Below, piece by piece: positions 1 to 8,476 of a DNA stretch of 64,000 nt. The first letter of the stretch is position 1. Each line of letters starts with the position of its first letter. The translations under genes and the position numbers were made by a program. Below the pieces are notes generated by a model, which saw only the letters and a program-made list of their open reading frames with translations, was not told where the DNA came from and made no database searches. Source of the DNA: Pseudomonas sediminis. Its GTDB lineage: Bacteria > Pseudomonadota > Gammaproteobacteria > Pseudomonadales > Pseudomonadaceae. Location of the stretch: the NCBI RefSeq assembly GCF_039555755.1, contig NZ_CP154631.1, positions 3,410,001 to 3,474,000 on the forward strand. The letters run 5' to 3'.

Positions 1-72
1 TTAGCCACAGGCGCGCCTGATACCCCACAGGCGGCCTGAGACACCAGGGTCGCCACCAGAGACGTTTTCCAG

Positions 73-113
73 AAAACCCCCGGTCGGCAACCCGACCGGG
101 GGTTTTGTTTTTT
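73..113 (+). terminator. Rho-independent terminator upstream of the leader peptide
   Basis: Eleven-base-pair GC-rich stem (77-87 with 92-102, loop of four) flanked by an A run and followed by a T-rich tract to 113. It most likely ends a gene lying left of the window. It stands only about 36 bases before the leader peptide start, so it could also be a conditional terminator in the DAHP synthase transcript; which is true depends on where the promoter lies. Confidence 0.8.
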
Positions 114-149
114 CCGGCCGAAAAACGGCCACAGATCGAGGACTCACAG

Positions 150-239
150 ATGAACCGTTATTACCGCAACTACCGCTACGACTGGCGATTTAGCAGCGTC
201 ACCACCGCCCTGACACCTTTGCCGCGAACACTCAGTTAG
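150..239 (+). CDS. Tyr-rich leader peptide of the DAHP synthase gene (29 aa)
   Basis: A 29-codon frame starts ATG AAC CGT TAT TAC and begins MNRYYRNYRYDWRF: four Tyr, one Trp and one Phe within the first 14 residues. It ends 44 bases before the DAHP synthase start. GAGG at 138-142 is a plausible ribosome binding site. Clustered codons for the end products of the pathway, directly upstream of its first enzyme, are the hallmark of ribosome-mediated attenuation, as in trp and phe leaders. No T-run terminator follows the peptide; instead a strong hairpin sits next to the DAHP synthase ribosome binding site. Function as a leader is inferred from position and composition. Confidence 0.7.
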   Translation: MNRYYRNYRYDWRFSSVTTALTPLPRTLS

Positions 240-240
240 C

Positions 241-266
241 GCCGCCGCGGCATCGACCGCGCCGGC
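241..266 (+). promoter_or_regulatory. Hairpin between leader peptide and DAHP synthase RBS
   Basis: Bases 241-250 pair with 257-266 over ten positions with a single C-C mismatch and a six-base loop (CATCGA). The hairpin begins two bases after the leader stop codon and ends just before AAGGA (268-272), the likely ribosome binding site of the DAHP synthase at 284. Without a T run it is unlikely to terminate transcription. It could control translation start or RNA stability in response to ribosome position on the leader; this is inference. Confidence 0.5.
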
Positions 267-283
267 CAAGGAACCGCCAGATC

Positions 284-1342
284 ATGAACAGCTCCGCTCA
301 ACTCGCTTCCTCCGTCACCACCATCGCCCGCCGCAGCGCCCAGCCGCTGCCCAGCCCCGCCGTCTTGCGCCAGCGCCTGCCGTTGCCCGCCGCACTTGCC
401 GATACCATTGCCGCCGACCGTGACGCCATCCGCGCCGTGCTCGATGGCCGCGACTCGCGCTTGCTAGTGGTGGTTGGCCCCTGTTCCCTGCATGACCGTA
501 GCAGCGCCCTCGAATATGCCGAGCGCCTGGCCGAACTGGCGCCGCAGGTCGACGACCAACTGCTGCTGGTGATGCGCGCCTACGTGGAAAAACCGCGCAC
601 CACAGTAGGCTGGAAGGGGCTGCTGTACGACCCGCATCTGGATGGCAGTGGTGATATGGCCGAGGGTTTGCGACAGTCCCGGCAGTTGATGCTGGATATC
701 CTCGCTCGTGGTTTGCCGCTGGCCACTGAGCTGTTGCAGCCAATGGCGGCTGGTTACTTCGACGATCTGCTCGGCTGGGCGGCCATCGGTGCGCGAACCA
801 GCGAGTCGCAGGTGCATCGCGAGATGGTCAGCGGCCTGGATTTGCCGGTGGGCTTCAAGAACGGCACCGACGGCAGTGTCGGCATCGCCTGCGACGCCAT
901 GCACTCGGCGGCGCACCCGCATCAGCACTTCGGCATCGATGACCTCGGCCATCCGGCCCTGCTGCATACCGCGGGCAACCCGGACACCCATCTGGTGCTG
1001 CGCGGCGGCCACGGCGCACCGAACCATGATGCCGTCAGCGTCGCCGCTGCGCGGGAAGCGTTGCAGCGCCAGGGTATCGCGCCACGCATCATGGTCGACT
1101 GCAGCCATGCCAACAGCGGCAAGGATCCATTGCGTCAACCGGCGGTGCTGGAAAGCGTGATCGACCAGCGCCTGGCTGGCGATGACAGCCTACGCGGGGT
1201 GATGCTGGAGAGCCACCTGTTCGACGGTTGCCAGGCGCTTTCCGGCGAGCTGCGTTACGGCGTGTCGATCACCGATGGCTGCCTGGGCTGGAGCGGCACC
1301 GAGGCTGCGTTGCGCCAGGCAGCCGAGCGTTTGCGTGGGTAG
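284..1342 (+). CDS. 3-deoxy-7-phosphoheptulonate (DAHP) synthase, class I
   Basis: Condenses phosphoenolpyruvate with erythrose 4-phosphate to DAHP, the first committed step of the shikimate pathway, in the cytoplasm. The 352-residue length and motifs fit the AroF/AroG/AroH family: VGPCSLHD near residue 64, KPRTTVGWKG near 103, GARTSES, GFKNGTDG, LRGG and the metal-site stretch DCSHANSGKD near 272. The start at 284 keeps the family N terminus and follows AAGGA. The Tyr-rich leader peptide upstream suggests control by aromatic amino acid supply, as in a Tyr-sensitive isoenzyme. The isoenzyme type cannot be fixed from sequence alone, so no symbol is given. Confidence 0.93.
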   Translation: MNSSAQLASSVTTIARRSAQPLPSPAVLRQRLPLPAALADTIAADRDAIRAVLDGRDSRLLVVVGPCSLHDRSSALEYAERLAELAPQVDDQLLLVMRAYVEKPRTTVGWKGLLYDPHLDGSGDMAEGLRQSRQLMLDILARGLPLATELLQPMAAGYFDDLLGWAAIGARTSESQVHREMVSGLDLPVGFKNGTDGSVGIACDAMHSAAHPHQHFGIDDLGHPALLHTAGNPDTHLVLRGGHGAPNHDAVSVAAAREALQRQGIAPRIMVDCSHANSGKDPLRQPAVLESVIDQRLAGDDSLRGVMLESHLFDGCQALSGELRYGVSITDGCLGWSGTEAALRQAAERLRG

Positions 1343-1392
1343 GGCGGGTGCAGCCCGCCGGTTCGAGATTGGCGGGTTTCACCCGCCCTACG
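1339..1392. repeat. REP-like inverted repeat (GTAGGGCGGGTG family), copy 1
   Basis: Two inverted GC-rich units, GTAGGGCGGGTGCAGCCCGC and its near-complement ending CACCCGCCCTACG, face each other across about 11 bases right after the DAHP synthase stop. An almost identical copy lies at 24728-24783. This is the pattern of Pseudomonas REP/BIME intergenic repeats, which are moved by RAYT transposases and can form stable RNA stems. Confidence 0.85.
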
Positions 1393-1472
1393 TGAGCGTC
1401 ATCGCTGTGGGACTTGAGTGTTCAACGCGCTGCGTGCAGGCTCTGTCATCCGTTTCATGAAGGATTTGATTC

Positions 1473-2144
1473 ATGCGTGATTACAAGTGGCTGCACGAGT
1501 TTTGCCTCAATCGCTTCGGCTCGGCGAAGGCACTGGAGGCCATGCTGCCGCAGCCGCGCAGCGATGCCGAACTGCGCGCGCTGAGCGATGATCGCTACCT
1601 GTCGCTGATCAGCCTGCGCATCTTCCGCGCCGGTCTCAAGCACAGTCTGGTGGACGCCAAATGGCCGGCCTTCGAGCAGGTGTTCTTTGGCTTCGACCCG
1701 GAAAAGGTGGTGCTGATGGGCGCTGAGCGCCTGGAGAACCTGATGCAGGATGCGCGGCTGATTCGCCACCTGGGCAAGCTGAAAAGCGTGCCGCGCAACG
1801 CCCAGTTCATCCTCGATGTGCGTCGTGAAAAAGGCGGCTTTGGCACCCTGATCGCCGATTGGCCGGTGACCGACATCGTCGGCCTGTGGAAATACCTGGC
1901 CAAGCATGGCAGTCAGCTTGGCGGCCTGTCGGCGCCGCGTTTTCTGCGCATGGTGGGCAAGGACACCTTCATTCCCACCGATGACATGGTCGCCGCGCTG
2001 AAAGCGCAGGGCGTGATCGACAAGGCGCCGACCAGCTTGAAAGACTTGGCCGCGGTGCAGGCGGCGTTCAACCAGTGGCAGGCCGAAAGCGGCCGACCGC
2101 TGTGTCAGCTATCGGTGATGTTGGCGCATACGGTCAATCACTGA
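1473..2144 (+). CDS. tag: DNA-3-methyladenine glycosylase I family protein
   Basis: Predicted to excise alkylated 3-methyladenine from DNA as the first step of base excision repair. The 223 residues fit the Tag / adenine glycosylase family (usually 180-230 aa): an N-terminal helical part with YLSLISLRIFRAGLKHSLVDAKWPAFE near residues 44-70, the segment ending IRHLGKLKSVPRNAQFIL, and a C-terminal DDM-containing region. Start ATG follows AAGGA at 1459-1463. The 3' end overlaps the convergent YheU-like gene by eleven bases. It is more divergent than E. coli Tag, so substrate range is not certain. Confidence 0.8.
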   Translation: MRDYKWLHEFCLNRFGSAKALEAMLPQPRSDAELRALSDDRYLSLISLRIFRAGLKHSLVDAKWPAFEQVFFGFDPEKVVLMGAERLENLMQDARLIRHLGKLKSVPRNAQFILDVRREKGGFGTLIADWPVTDIVGLWKYLAKHGSQLGGLSAPRFLRMVGKDTFIPTDDMVAALKAQGVIDKAPTSLKDLAAVQAAFNQWQAESGRPLCQLSVMLAHTVNH

Positions 2145-2385
2145 GCGATTGCTGCAACGCCTCCAGCCATTCCTTGGGCACGTCACGCTTCATCGCCAGC
2201 TGGCATTGCTGGCTGTCAGGGTCGAAGACGATCACCGCTTCGCCCTTGTCCAGGGCGCGACGCACGCGTTGCACGCGGGTTTCCAGCGGGGTTTCATCGC
2301 CATTGTCGGTCCCGTCACGGGTGACGAAATCTTCGATCAGGGCGGTGAGGGTGTCGGCTTGCAGCAGCTCAGCGGGGATCAACAC
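2134..2385 (-). CDS. YheU-like protein (UPF0270)
   Basis: Small acidic cytoplasmic protein of 83 residues, unknown function, conserved in gammaproteobacteria. It shows the family opening MLIPAELL, then IEDFVTRDGTDNGDETPLETRVQRVRRAL and the GEAVIVFDPDSQQ stretch. I chose GTG at 2385 because it gives the conserved MLIP start and lies nine bases after GGAG; a TTG at 2391 is too close to that site. It follows the hybrid kinase by about 60 bases on the same strand and may be cotranscribed. It overlaps the 3' end of tag on the opposite strand. Confidence 0.82.
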   Translation of the reverse strand: MLIPAELLQADTLTALIEDFVTRDGTDNGDETPLETRVQRVRRALDKGEAVIVFDPDSQQCQLAMKRDVPKEWLEALQQSLSD

Positions 2386-2448
2386 GGTCAATGGCTCCAG
2401 TGGTTGGTGCCGATGATAGAGCCAAAGCGCACCGTGCCGCGAGCGCCC

Positions 2449-5199
2449 TCAGTGCACCATGCCGGGCCGTTTGAGGTGACGTTCTAGCGTGCTGTAGAGC
2501 AGCCCGCTATCCAGCGGCTTGCCGAGAAAGTCGTCCATGCCGGCGTCCAGGCCATGCTGGCGGTGCTCTTCGAGGATATGCGCGGTCAGTGCGATGATGG
2601 GGACGGCAGCGAGTTGCCGGTCGCGTTCGAGCCGGCGGATTTGCCGTGTGGCTTCGAAGCCGTCCATCACCGGCATCTCGCAATCCATCAGGATCAAATG
2701 CACGGCTGCCGGGTCGCGAGCGTATTCGTCCACCGCCGCCTGGCCGTCGACTACCAGGCGCACGCTGTAGCCACGTTTCTTCAAAAAGCCCTGAACCACC
2801 AGCTGGTTCACCGGGTTGTCCTCTGCCACCAGAATGCAGGGGGCTTCGCTGTTGTCGCTGCGTATTTCTCTGACCAACTGATGTACCTGTGCTCTGGGTT
2901 CTTCATACAGCCCGTTCAAGGCCTGGCGCAGCGCTTTGATTGCCACGGGTTGGGCCAGGTGTTGCAGGCGCAGACCATGGCTCGCCGGCAGATGTTGGCA
3001 GGCCTCGGGCGGGCAGACCAGCAGCACGCGCTGTTGCGCCTGCAGCTTGGGCCGGAGCGAGTCGAGCCAGTGATTGACGCCACCTGGCCAGGGCGCCATC
3101 AGTACCAGCAACGGCGGCGCAGCGAAATCCTCCAGATAGTCCTGCAGGCGCTCTGGCGTCTGGCAGCGTTCGGTGCGCATGCCCCAGCGCCCGAGCAGAC
3201 GGCTCATGGCATCCAGGCCCAGGCCATCGAGAGAGGCGAGCAGTGCGGTGCGGCCGGCCAGCAGGCGGCTGAGCTCGTCGGTTGTTTCCTGTTCGGCCAG
3301 TAGCAGCATGTCGAAGGCGAAGCGGGTGCCCTGGCCCAGGGTGCTCTGCACTTCGATTCTGCCGCCCATCATCTCCACCAGCTCCTTGCTGATGGCCAGG
3401 CCCAGACCACTGCCGCCATAACGGCGGGTAGTGCTGGAGTCGCCCTGAGCGAAAGATTCGAACAATTGCGCCAGTGCCTGCTCACTGATACCGATGCCAC
3501 TGTCGCTGACGGCGAACACCAGATGCGGCTGGCCATGGCTGTCGCTGCGGCGGCTGACGCTGACGGCCACATGGCCTTCGGCAGTGAACTTGAGAGCGTT
3601 GCTGAGCAGGTTCATCAACACCTGTTTAAGCCGCGTCGGATCACCCTGAATGCGCCGAGGTACGCCGTTTTCCAGGCTGATATAGAGGCGCAGGCGTTTG
3701 TCCAGCGCCTGGCCGGTGAACAGGCTGAGCGTCTCGGAAATCATGTCTTCCAGATCGAACTCGATCTGCTCCAGGCTGAGCTTGCCGGACTCGATGCGGG
3801 CGTAGTCGAGGATGTCGTTGATCACCGCCATCAACGAGCTGCCGGAGCTGGAAATGGTGTCGACGTAGAAGCGCTGGCTGCGATCTAGCGGTGTTTCGCG
3901 CAGCAGTTGCAACATGCCCAGTACGCCGTTGAGCGGGGTGCGGATTTCATGGCTCATCTTGGCCAGGAAGCGGCTCTTGGCCTGGCTCTCGAAGGCGGCT
4001 TGCTCGGCCGCACGACGCGACTGGAAGCCTTCTTCCTTGAGCAGGTTGATGCGGTCGGCAAGACCGATGGACAGGGTGATCAGCTCGATGGTCACGCCGA
4101 TCTTCACTACCGTGGCGCCGAACACGCCAAACACTTCCAGGCCTAGCGAGCCAGTGGTGGCCTGGATGAAGGCGAACAGCAGGATGGCCCAGGCCAGGGT
4201 GTAATAGGAGCCATAACGTACGCCACGACGCCACACGTAGATGCCGGTCAGCAGCAGGATCAGCGACACCAGGGACACGGTGACGCTGGCCAGGATGTTC
4301 CAGGCAGCGAAGCCGATCAGCGGAATCGACAGCAGGCAGCCGACGCAGACCAACATCAGCAGGCGCAGGCCGGTATCCAGGCGCGGGAAATACTGGCGTG
4401 CATGCAGGAAATGACGGCTGAACTGGATGGCCGTGAGGCAGTGCGCGTACATCAGGATGTAGATGCTGACCGACTGAAAGGCCACGTGCTCGGGCAGCAG
4501 CTTGAACAGCATGCCGTCGAAGCACGCCGCGAGCAGGCCGACGTTGAGGTTGTAGGCCAGGTACCAGAGGTAGGCTGATTCACGCAGCGACAGGTAGAGG
4601 AACAGGTTGTAGCAGAACATGGCGAACAGCACGCCGTAGAACGCGCCGTTGAAGCCCATCAGGTTTTCCTGCGCGGCTGCGCTGGCACCGTAGGTGGCGA
4701 AGAATAGCGGCACGAATACCGTGCTGGTGGTTTCGACGCGGATCAGCAAGGTACTGACACCGGGCTCCAGCTGCATGGGAAACCAGAAATTGCGGACCTG
4801 CACCGGCCTCTGGGAGAAGGCGAAAGTGTCGCCGCTTCCCTGTTCCAGGCGGTTGCCATCCGGGTCGATCAGGTGCACCTGCAGATGATCGAGCAACGGA
4901 TAGTTGACTTCGAGATAGCCGGCCAGCTCATGGTTCAGGGCGTTGACCAGGCGAACCTTGAACCACCACACCGATGCGTTCTTGCCGAGGTTGGCATGTT
5001 CACCGCCCAGGGCCTTGAAGGCGTCATCATCCAGCGCCTGCACCTGCTCGATGCTCAGGGTGCCGTTTATGTCTTCGTAATAACCGGTGTAAGGGCCCAG
5101 GGATAGGCGCAGGTCGTCGCTGTCGAGTGACGCAGGCGTAAGCGCCCAACTGGGGCAGGCGAGCCAGAGCAACAGCAAGGCCAGAAAGACGCGAGGCAT
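2449..5199 (-). CDS. 7TMR-DISM hybrid histidine kinase / response regulator
   Basis: Membrane sensor that autophosphorylates on His and passes phosphate to its own receiver. Order in 916 residues: signal peptide 1-20; periplasmic DISMED2-type sensor about 30-165; seven membrane helices about 180-385; HisKA with [10 protein letters not shown] (His near 417); HATPase with NALKFT, DSGIGI and [10 protein letters not shown], about 520-640; a degenerate receiver-like segment about 650-770 lacking an acidic pocket; and a full receiver with EDNPVNQ and [13 protein letters not shown], about 790-905. No Hpt domain is present, so a separate phosphotransfer protein is expected. It lies beside the NAGGN osmoprotectant operon, as I recall for PA3462 in PAO1, which hints at a role in osmotic or envelope sensing; the signal is unknown. 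Confidence 0.92.
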   Translation of the reverse strand: MPRVFLALLLLWLACPSWALTPASLDSDDLRLSLGPYTGYYEDINGTLSIEQVQALDDDAFKALGGEHANLGKNASVWWFKVRLVNALNHELAGYLEVNYPLLDHLQVHLIDPDGNRLEQGSGDTFAFSQRPVQVRNFWFPMQLEPGVSTLLIRVETTSTVFVPLFFATYGASAAAQENLMGFNGAFYGVLFAMFCYNLFLYLSLRESAYLWYLAYNLNVGLLAACFDGMLFKLLPEHVAFQSVSIYILMYAHCLTAIQFSRHFLHARQYFPRLDTGLRLLMLVCVGCLLSIPLIGFAAWNILASVTVSLVSLILLLTGIYVWRRGVRYGSYYTLAWAILLFAFIQATTGSLGLEVFGVFGATVVKIGVTIELITLSIGLADRINLLKEEGFQSRRAAEQAAFESQAKSRFLAKMSHEIRTPLNGVLGMLQLLRETPLDRSQRFYVDTISSSGSSLMAVINDILDYARIESGKLSLEQIEFDLEDMISETLSLFTGQALDKRLRLYISLENGVPRRIQGDPTRLKQVLMNLLSNALKFTAEGHVAVSVSRRSDSHGQPHLVFAVSDSGIGISEQALAQLFESFAQGDSSTTRRYGGSGLGLAISKELVEMMGGRIEVQSTLGQGTRFAFDMLLLAEQETTDELSRLLAGRTALLASLDGLGLDAMSRLLGRWGMRTERCQTPERLQDYLEDFAAPPLLVLMAPWPGGVNHWLDSLRPKLQAQQRVLLVCPPEACQHLPASHGLRLQHLAQPVAIKALRQALNGLYEEPRAQVHQLVREIRSDNSEAPCILVAEDNPVNQLVVQGFLKKRGYSVRLVVDGQAAVDEYARDPAAVHLILMDCEMPVMDGFEATRQIRRLERDRQLAAVPIIALTAHILEEHRQHGLDAGMDDFLGKPLDSGLLYSTLERHLKRPGMVH

Positions 5200-5292
5200 C
5201 CGTGAACCTCAGAAAGCCAGGAAAATGGCCGGGGTGTCATGTTCAACGTCGCTTGGCGACGGCCCTAAGGTTGGCCACTGACTGCAGGCCAG

Positions 5293-5316
5293 AAAAAGGG
5301 GAGCTGATGCTCCCCT
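5293..5316 (-). terminator. Terminator of the NAGGN operon
   Basis: On the minus strand a seven-base-pair GGGGAGC / GCTCCCC stem with loop ATCA is followed by five T. It lies 40 bases after the M42 peptidase stop and is the natural 3' end of the asnO-ngg-peptidase operon. Confidence 0.85.
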
Positions 5317-5356
5317 GTCGTTCTGTATGTCACTTTGCCTTTATGTGCTCAAGCCT

Positions 5357-6556
5357 TCAAGCGTCCCGATCATGTTGGCCAACAAGGCTGTCCACCGGCG
5401 GGACGCGGGTATCGCTTTCCATCTGCGCGTCATGCTCCAGTTGGTGGCTGAAGCGCTCCAGCGAGCCCTGTGCCGGTTGCGCATCGCTGGCGAACACCGG
5501 TGGGCTCATCATGTAGGCGGTGAGCAGGCGGCTGAGGGCCTTGAGGCTGTCGATATGGGTGCGTTCATAGCCGTGAGTCGCGTCGCAGCCGAAGGCCAGC
5601 AGCGCCGTGCGGATGTCATGGCCGGCGGTGACTGCCGATTGCGCGTCACTGTGGTAGTAGCGGAACAGGTCGCGGCGTACCGGTACGTCCTGTTCGGCTG
5701 CCAGGCGCAGCAACTGACGTGACAGGTGATAGTCGTAGGGGCCGCCGGAGTCCTGCATGGCCACGCTGACGGCGTGCTCGCTGGACTGCTGGCCTGGCGC
5801 GACCGGGGCGATGTCGATGCCGACGAACTCGCTGACATCCCAGGGCAGCGCGGCAGCAGCGCCGGAGCCGACCTCTTCGGTGATGGTGAACAGCGGGTGG
5901 CAGTCGATCATCGGTTGCAGGCCGTGATCACGAATCGCCTTGAGTGACGCCAGCAGGGCGGCGACGCCGGCCTTGTCATCGAGATGGCGGGCACTGATAT
6001 GGCCGCTCTCGGAAAACTCCGGCAGCGGATCGAAGGCGACGAAATCACCGACGCAAACACCCAGCGAATCACAATCGGCGCGGGTGGCGCAGTAGGCGTC
6101 CAGGCGCAGTTCGACGTGATCCCAGCTTACCGGCATGGTATCGACGGCGGTGTTGAAGGCGTGCCCCGAGGCCATCAGTGGCAGCACGCTGCCGCGAATC
6201 ACGCCGTTGTCGGTGAACAGGCTGACACGGCTACCTTCGGCGAAGCGGCTCGACCAGCAGCCCACTGGGGCCAGGCCCAGGCGGCCGTTGTCCTTGATTT
6301 CGCGGACGATGGCGCCAATGGTGTCCAGATGCACGGACACGGCGCGGTCGAAACGCTCGTACTCGCTCTGGCGTCCGCGCAGGGTGGCGCGAATGGTGCC
6401 GCGGCGGGTCAGCTCGAAGGGGATTTCCAGCTCTTCGAGACGTTCGGCGACGTAGCGCACGATGGTGTCGGTGAAACCGGTGGGGCTGGGGATGGCAAGC
6501 ATCTCCAGCAGCACCTTCTGCATGTAGTCGAGATCGGGTTCGGGTAGTTGTTGCAT
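5357..6556 (-). CDS. M42-family metallopeptidase of the NAGGN system
   Basis: Putative dinuclear-metal aminopeptidase/deacylase of the M42 (glutamyl aminopeptidase/cellulase M) family, 399 residues. Metal-site motifs are visible: SVHLDTIGAI near residue 94, HLDDKAGVAALLA near 191, TITEEVGSGAA near 226 and a C-terminal THGYERTHID. It sits 60 bases after ngg and uses ATG 6556 with GAGGAG upstream. The fixed linkage to asnO and ngg suggests that it turns over or trims the osmolyte NAGGN or a related dipeptide. Its substrate is not established as far as I know. Confidence 0.88.
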   Translation of the reverse strand: MQQLPEPDLDYMQKVLLEMLAIPSPTGFTDTIVRYVAERLEELEIPFELTRRGTIRATLRGRQSEYERFDRAVSVHLDTIGAIVREIKDNGRLGLAPVGCWSSRFAEGSRVSLFTDNGVIRGSVLPLMASGHAFNTAVDTMPVSWDHVELRLDAYCATRADCDSLGVCVGDFVAFDPLPEFSESGHISARHLDDKAGVAALLASLKAIRDHGLQPMIDCHPLFTITEEVGSGAAAALPWDVSEFVGIDIAPVAPGQQSSEHAVSVAMQDSGGPYDYHLSRQLLRLAAEQDVPVRRDLFRYYHSDAQSAVTAGHDIRTALLAFGCDATHGYERTHIDSLKALSRLLTAYMMSPPVFASDAQPAQGSLERFSHQLEHDAQMESDTRVPPVDSLVGQHDRDA

Positions 6557-6577
6557 GCAAGCTCCTCGGCATTCGGG

Positions 6578-6617
6578 TTTCCCCTCTCCCTGTGCGGGAG
6601 AGGGCCGGGGGAGAGTG
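6578..6617. repeat. CCCTCTCCC-type palindromic repeat, copy 1
   Basis: An imperfect palindrome of the form CCCCTCTCCC...GGGAGAGGG lies in the 62-base gap between ngg and the peptidase. A longer relative lies at 42298-42392. This short-repeat family is scattered between genes in many pseudomonads. It could shape mRNA stability inside the operon. Confidence 0.7.
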
Positions 6618-6618
6618 G

Positions 6619-8358
6619 TCAGCTCGATACCTGGCTAAGCGGGAACAGCAGGTCGACGAAGCGCTCGGCGGTCGGCTGCGGCTCATGGTTGGCCAGGCCG
6701 GCGCGCTCGTTGGCTTCGATGAATACGTACTCCGGCTGATCAGCGGCGGGCACCAGCAGGTCGAGGCCAACCACGGGGATTTCCAGGGCGCGCGCGGCCT
6801 TGATGGCGGCGTCGCGCAGGGTCGGATGGAGGATCGCGGTGACGTCTTCCAGAGTGCCGCCGGTATGCAGGTTGGCGGTCTTGCGCACGGCCAGGCGCTC
6901 GCCGGCGGGCAGCACACTGTCGTAGTCGAGGCCGGCGCCATGCAGGGTGCGCAGGGTTTCGGCGTCCTTGGGGATGCGGCTTTCGCCACCGGTGGCGGCC
7001 TGGCGGCGACGGCTTTGCGCATCGATCAGCTCGCCGATGCTGTGGCGGCCATCGCCAATGATTTCGGCCGGACGGCGGATCGCCGCTGCCACCACCTCGT
7101 AGCCGATTACCAGTACGCGCAGGTCGTGACCTTCGTGATAACTCTCCAGCAGCACGCGCTGATCGAACACCCGGGCGCGTTCGATGGCTTCCTGTACCTC
7201 GCCCGGCGTACGCAGGTCCACGGCCACGCCCTGGCCTTGTTCGCCATCGACTGGTTTGACCACGACCGATCCATGCTCGGCGAGAAAAGTGGCGTTGTCT
7301 TCGGCGCTGGCGGCCAGGCGCTGGGCTGGCACGCTGAGGTCGGCGCGCGACAGGGCACGGTGAGTCAGGTGCTTGTCCTGGCACAGGGTCATGCTCACGG
7401 CGCTGGTCAGATCGCACAGCGACTCGCGGCAGCGGATGCGTCGGCCACCGTGACTGAGGGTGAACAGCCCAGCCTCGGCGTCGTCCACCTGCACCTCGAT
7501 GCCGCGGCGCAGCGCCTCGTCGACGATGATCCGCGCGTAGGGGTTGAGCTCGGCCTGCGGGCCGGGGCCGAGGAACAGCGGCTGGTTGATGCCGTTCTTG
7601 CGCTTGAGGCTGAAGGTCTGCAGCTCACGGAAGCCGAGCTTGGCGTAGAGCTTCTTGGCCTGCTTGTTATCGTGCAGCACCGACAGGTCGAGGTAGCTCA
7701 GGCCACGGCTCATGCCGTGCTCGATCAGATGACGTACAAGTACCTCGCCGACACCGGGGCGGCTGCATTGCGGGTCGACGGCCAGGCACCACAGGCTGCT
7801 GCCGTTTTCCGGGTCACGGAAGGCGCGCTGGTGGTTGAGGCCCATAACACTGCCGATCACCGCGCCGCTGTCTTCGTCCTCGGCCAGCCAGTAGGTCGGG
7901 CCGCCCTCGGTGTAAGGCGTGAGCTTGGCCGGGTCGATCGGCAGCATGCCGCGGGTCTGGTACAGGCAATTGATGGCCTGCCAGTCGGCATCGTTCTGCG
8001 CCCGGCGAATACGAAAACCACGGAAGCTGCGACGCGCCGGGCGGTAGTCGGTGAACCACAGGCGCAGCGTGTCGGAGGGGTCGAGGAACAGTTGCTGTGG
8101 CGCATGGGCTAGCACCTGGTGCGGTGCAGCCACATACAGCGCGATATCGCGCTCGCCTGGCTGCTCTCCCAGTAGCGACTCGGCCAGCTCGCTGGCGTCG
8201 GGGTAGGTATGGCCGATCAGCAGGCGGCCCCAGCCGCAATGAATGGCCTGCGGTTGGCTGGGCTGGCTAGTGTGATCCTCGGCCAGACGGGCCTGTAGGC
8301 GTTCGTAGGAGGGTGTCTGGCCGCGTAGCAGGCGTTGGTTGAAGGCAGTGGAGCGCAT
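6619..8358 (-). CDS. ngg: N-acetylglutaminylglutamine synthetase (GNAT + ATP-grasp)
   Basis: Makes N-acetylglutaminylglutamine, the precursor of the osmoprotectant NAGGN: the N-terminal half is a GNAT acetyltransferase and the C-terminal half an ATP-grasp ligase. In about 579 residues the GNAT part contains WLAEDEDSGAVIG, VDPQCSRPGVGEVLVRHLI (acetyl-CoA loop) and SYLDLSVLHDNKQAKKLY; the ATP-grasp part contains VVKPVDGEQGQGVAV and VFIEANERAGLANHEPQPT. I place the start at 8358 (MRSTAFNQ) after AGGGA; in-frame ATGs at 8397 and 8412 give longer, poorly conserved-looking ends. It lies between asnO and the M42 peptidase. Confidence 0.9.
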   Translation of the reverse strand: MRSTAFNQRLLRGQTPSYERLQARLAEDHTSQPSQPQAIHCGWGRLLIGHTYPDASELAESLLGEQPGERDIALYVAAPHQVLAHAPQQLFLDPSDTLRLWFTDYRPARRSFRGFRIRRAQNDADWQAINCLYQTRGMLPIDPAKLTPYTEGGPTYWLAEDEDSGAVIGSVMGLNHQRAFRDPENGSSLWCLAVDPQCSRPGVGEVLVRHLIEHGMSRGLSYLDLSVLHDNKQAKKLYAKLGFRELQTFSLKRKNGINQPLFLGPGPQAELNPYARIIVDEALRRGIEVQVDDAEAGLFTLSHGGRRIRCRESLCDLTSAVSMTLCQDKHLTHRALSRADLSVPAQRLAASAEDNATFLAEHGSVVVKPVDGEQGQGVAVDLRTPGEVQEAIERARVFDQRVLLESYHEGHDLRVLVIGYEVVAAAIRRPAEIIGDGRHSIGELIDAQSRRRQAATGGESRIPKDAETLRTLHGAGLDYDSVLPAGERLAVRKTANLHTGGTLEDVTAILHPTLRDAAIKAARALEIPVVGLDLLVPAADQPEYVFIEANERAGLANHEPQPTAERFVDLLFPLSQVSS

Positions 8359-8397
8359 GGAATAGTCCCTGTCGTCCGGTCTCGGCCGGATCGTCAT

Positions 8398-8470
8398 TGA
8401 GTCGCGACACATCCCGGCTTTACCGGGCTACGACCATTGATCCTGCAGGAGCGGCCCGAGGGCCGCTCCA
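8398..8470. repeat. REP-like hairpins between asnO and ngg
   Basis: Two adjacent hairpins occupy the asnO-ngg gap: CCCGGCTTTACCGGG at about 8412-8427, and GGAGCGGCCC / GGGCCGCTCC at about 8449-8468. Neither has a T run. They look like Pseudomonas REP units and may separate the stability of the two cistrons. Confidence 0.65.
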
Positions 8471-8476
8471 TGTGAG

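Noticed and set aside
1-39. Possible end of an upstream coding region reading LATGAPDTPQAA and stopping at 37-39
   Set aside because: Only 12 codons are visible and the stretch is a tandem CCACAGGCG repeat, so coding cannot be told from intergenic DNA.
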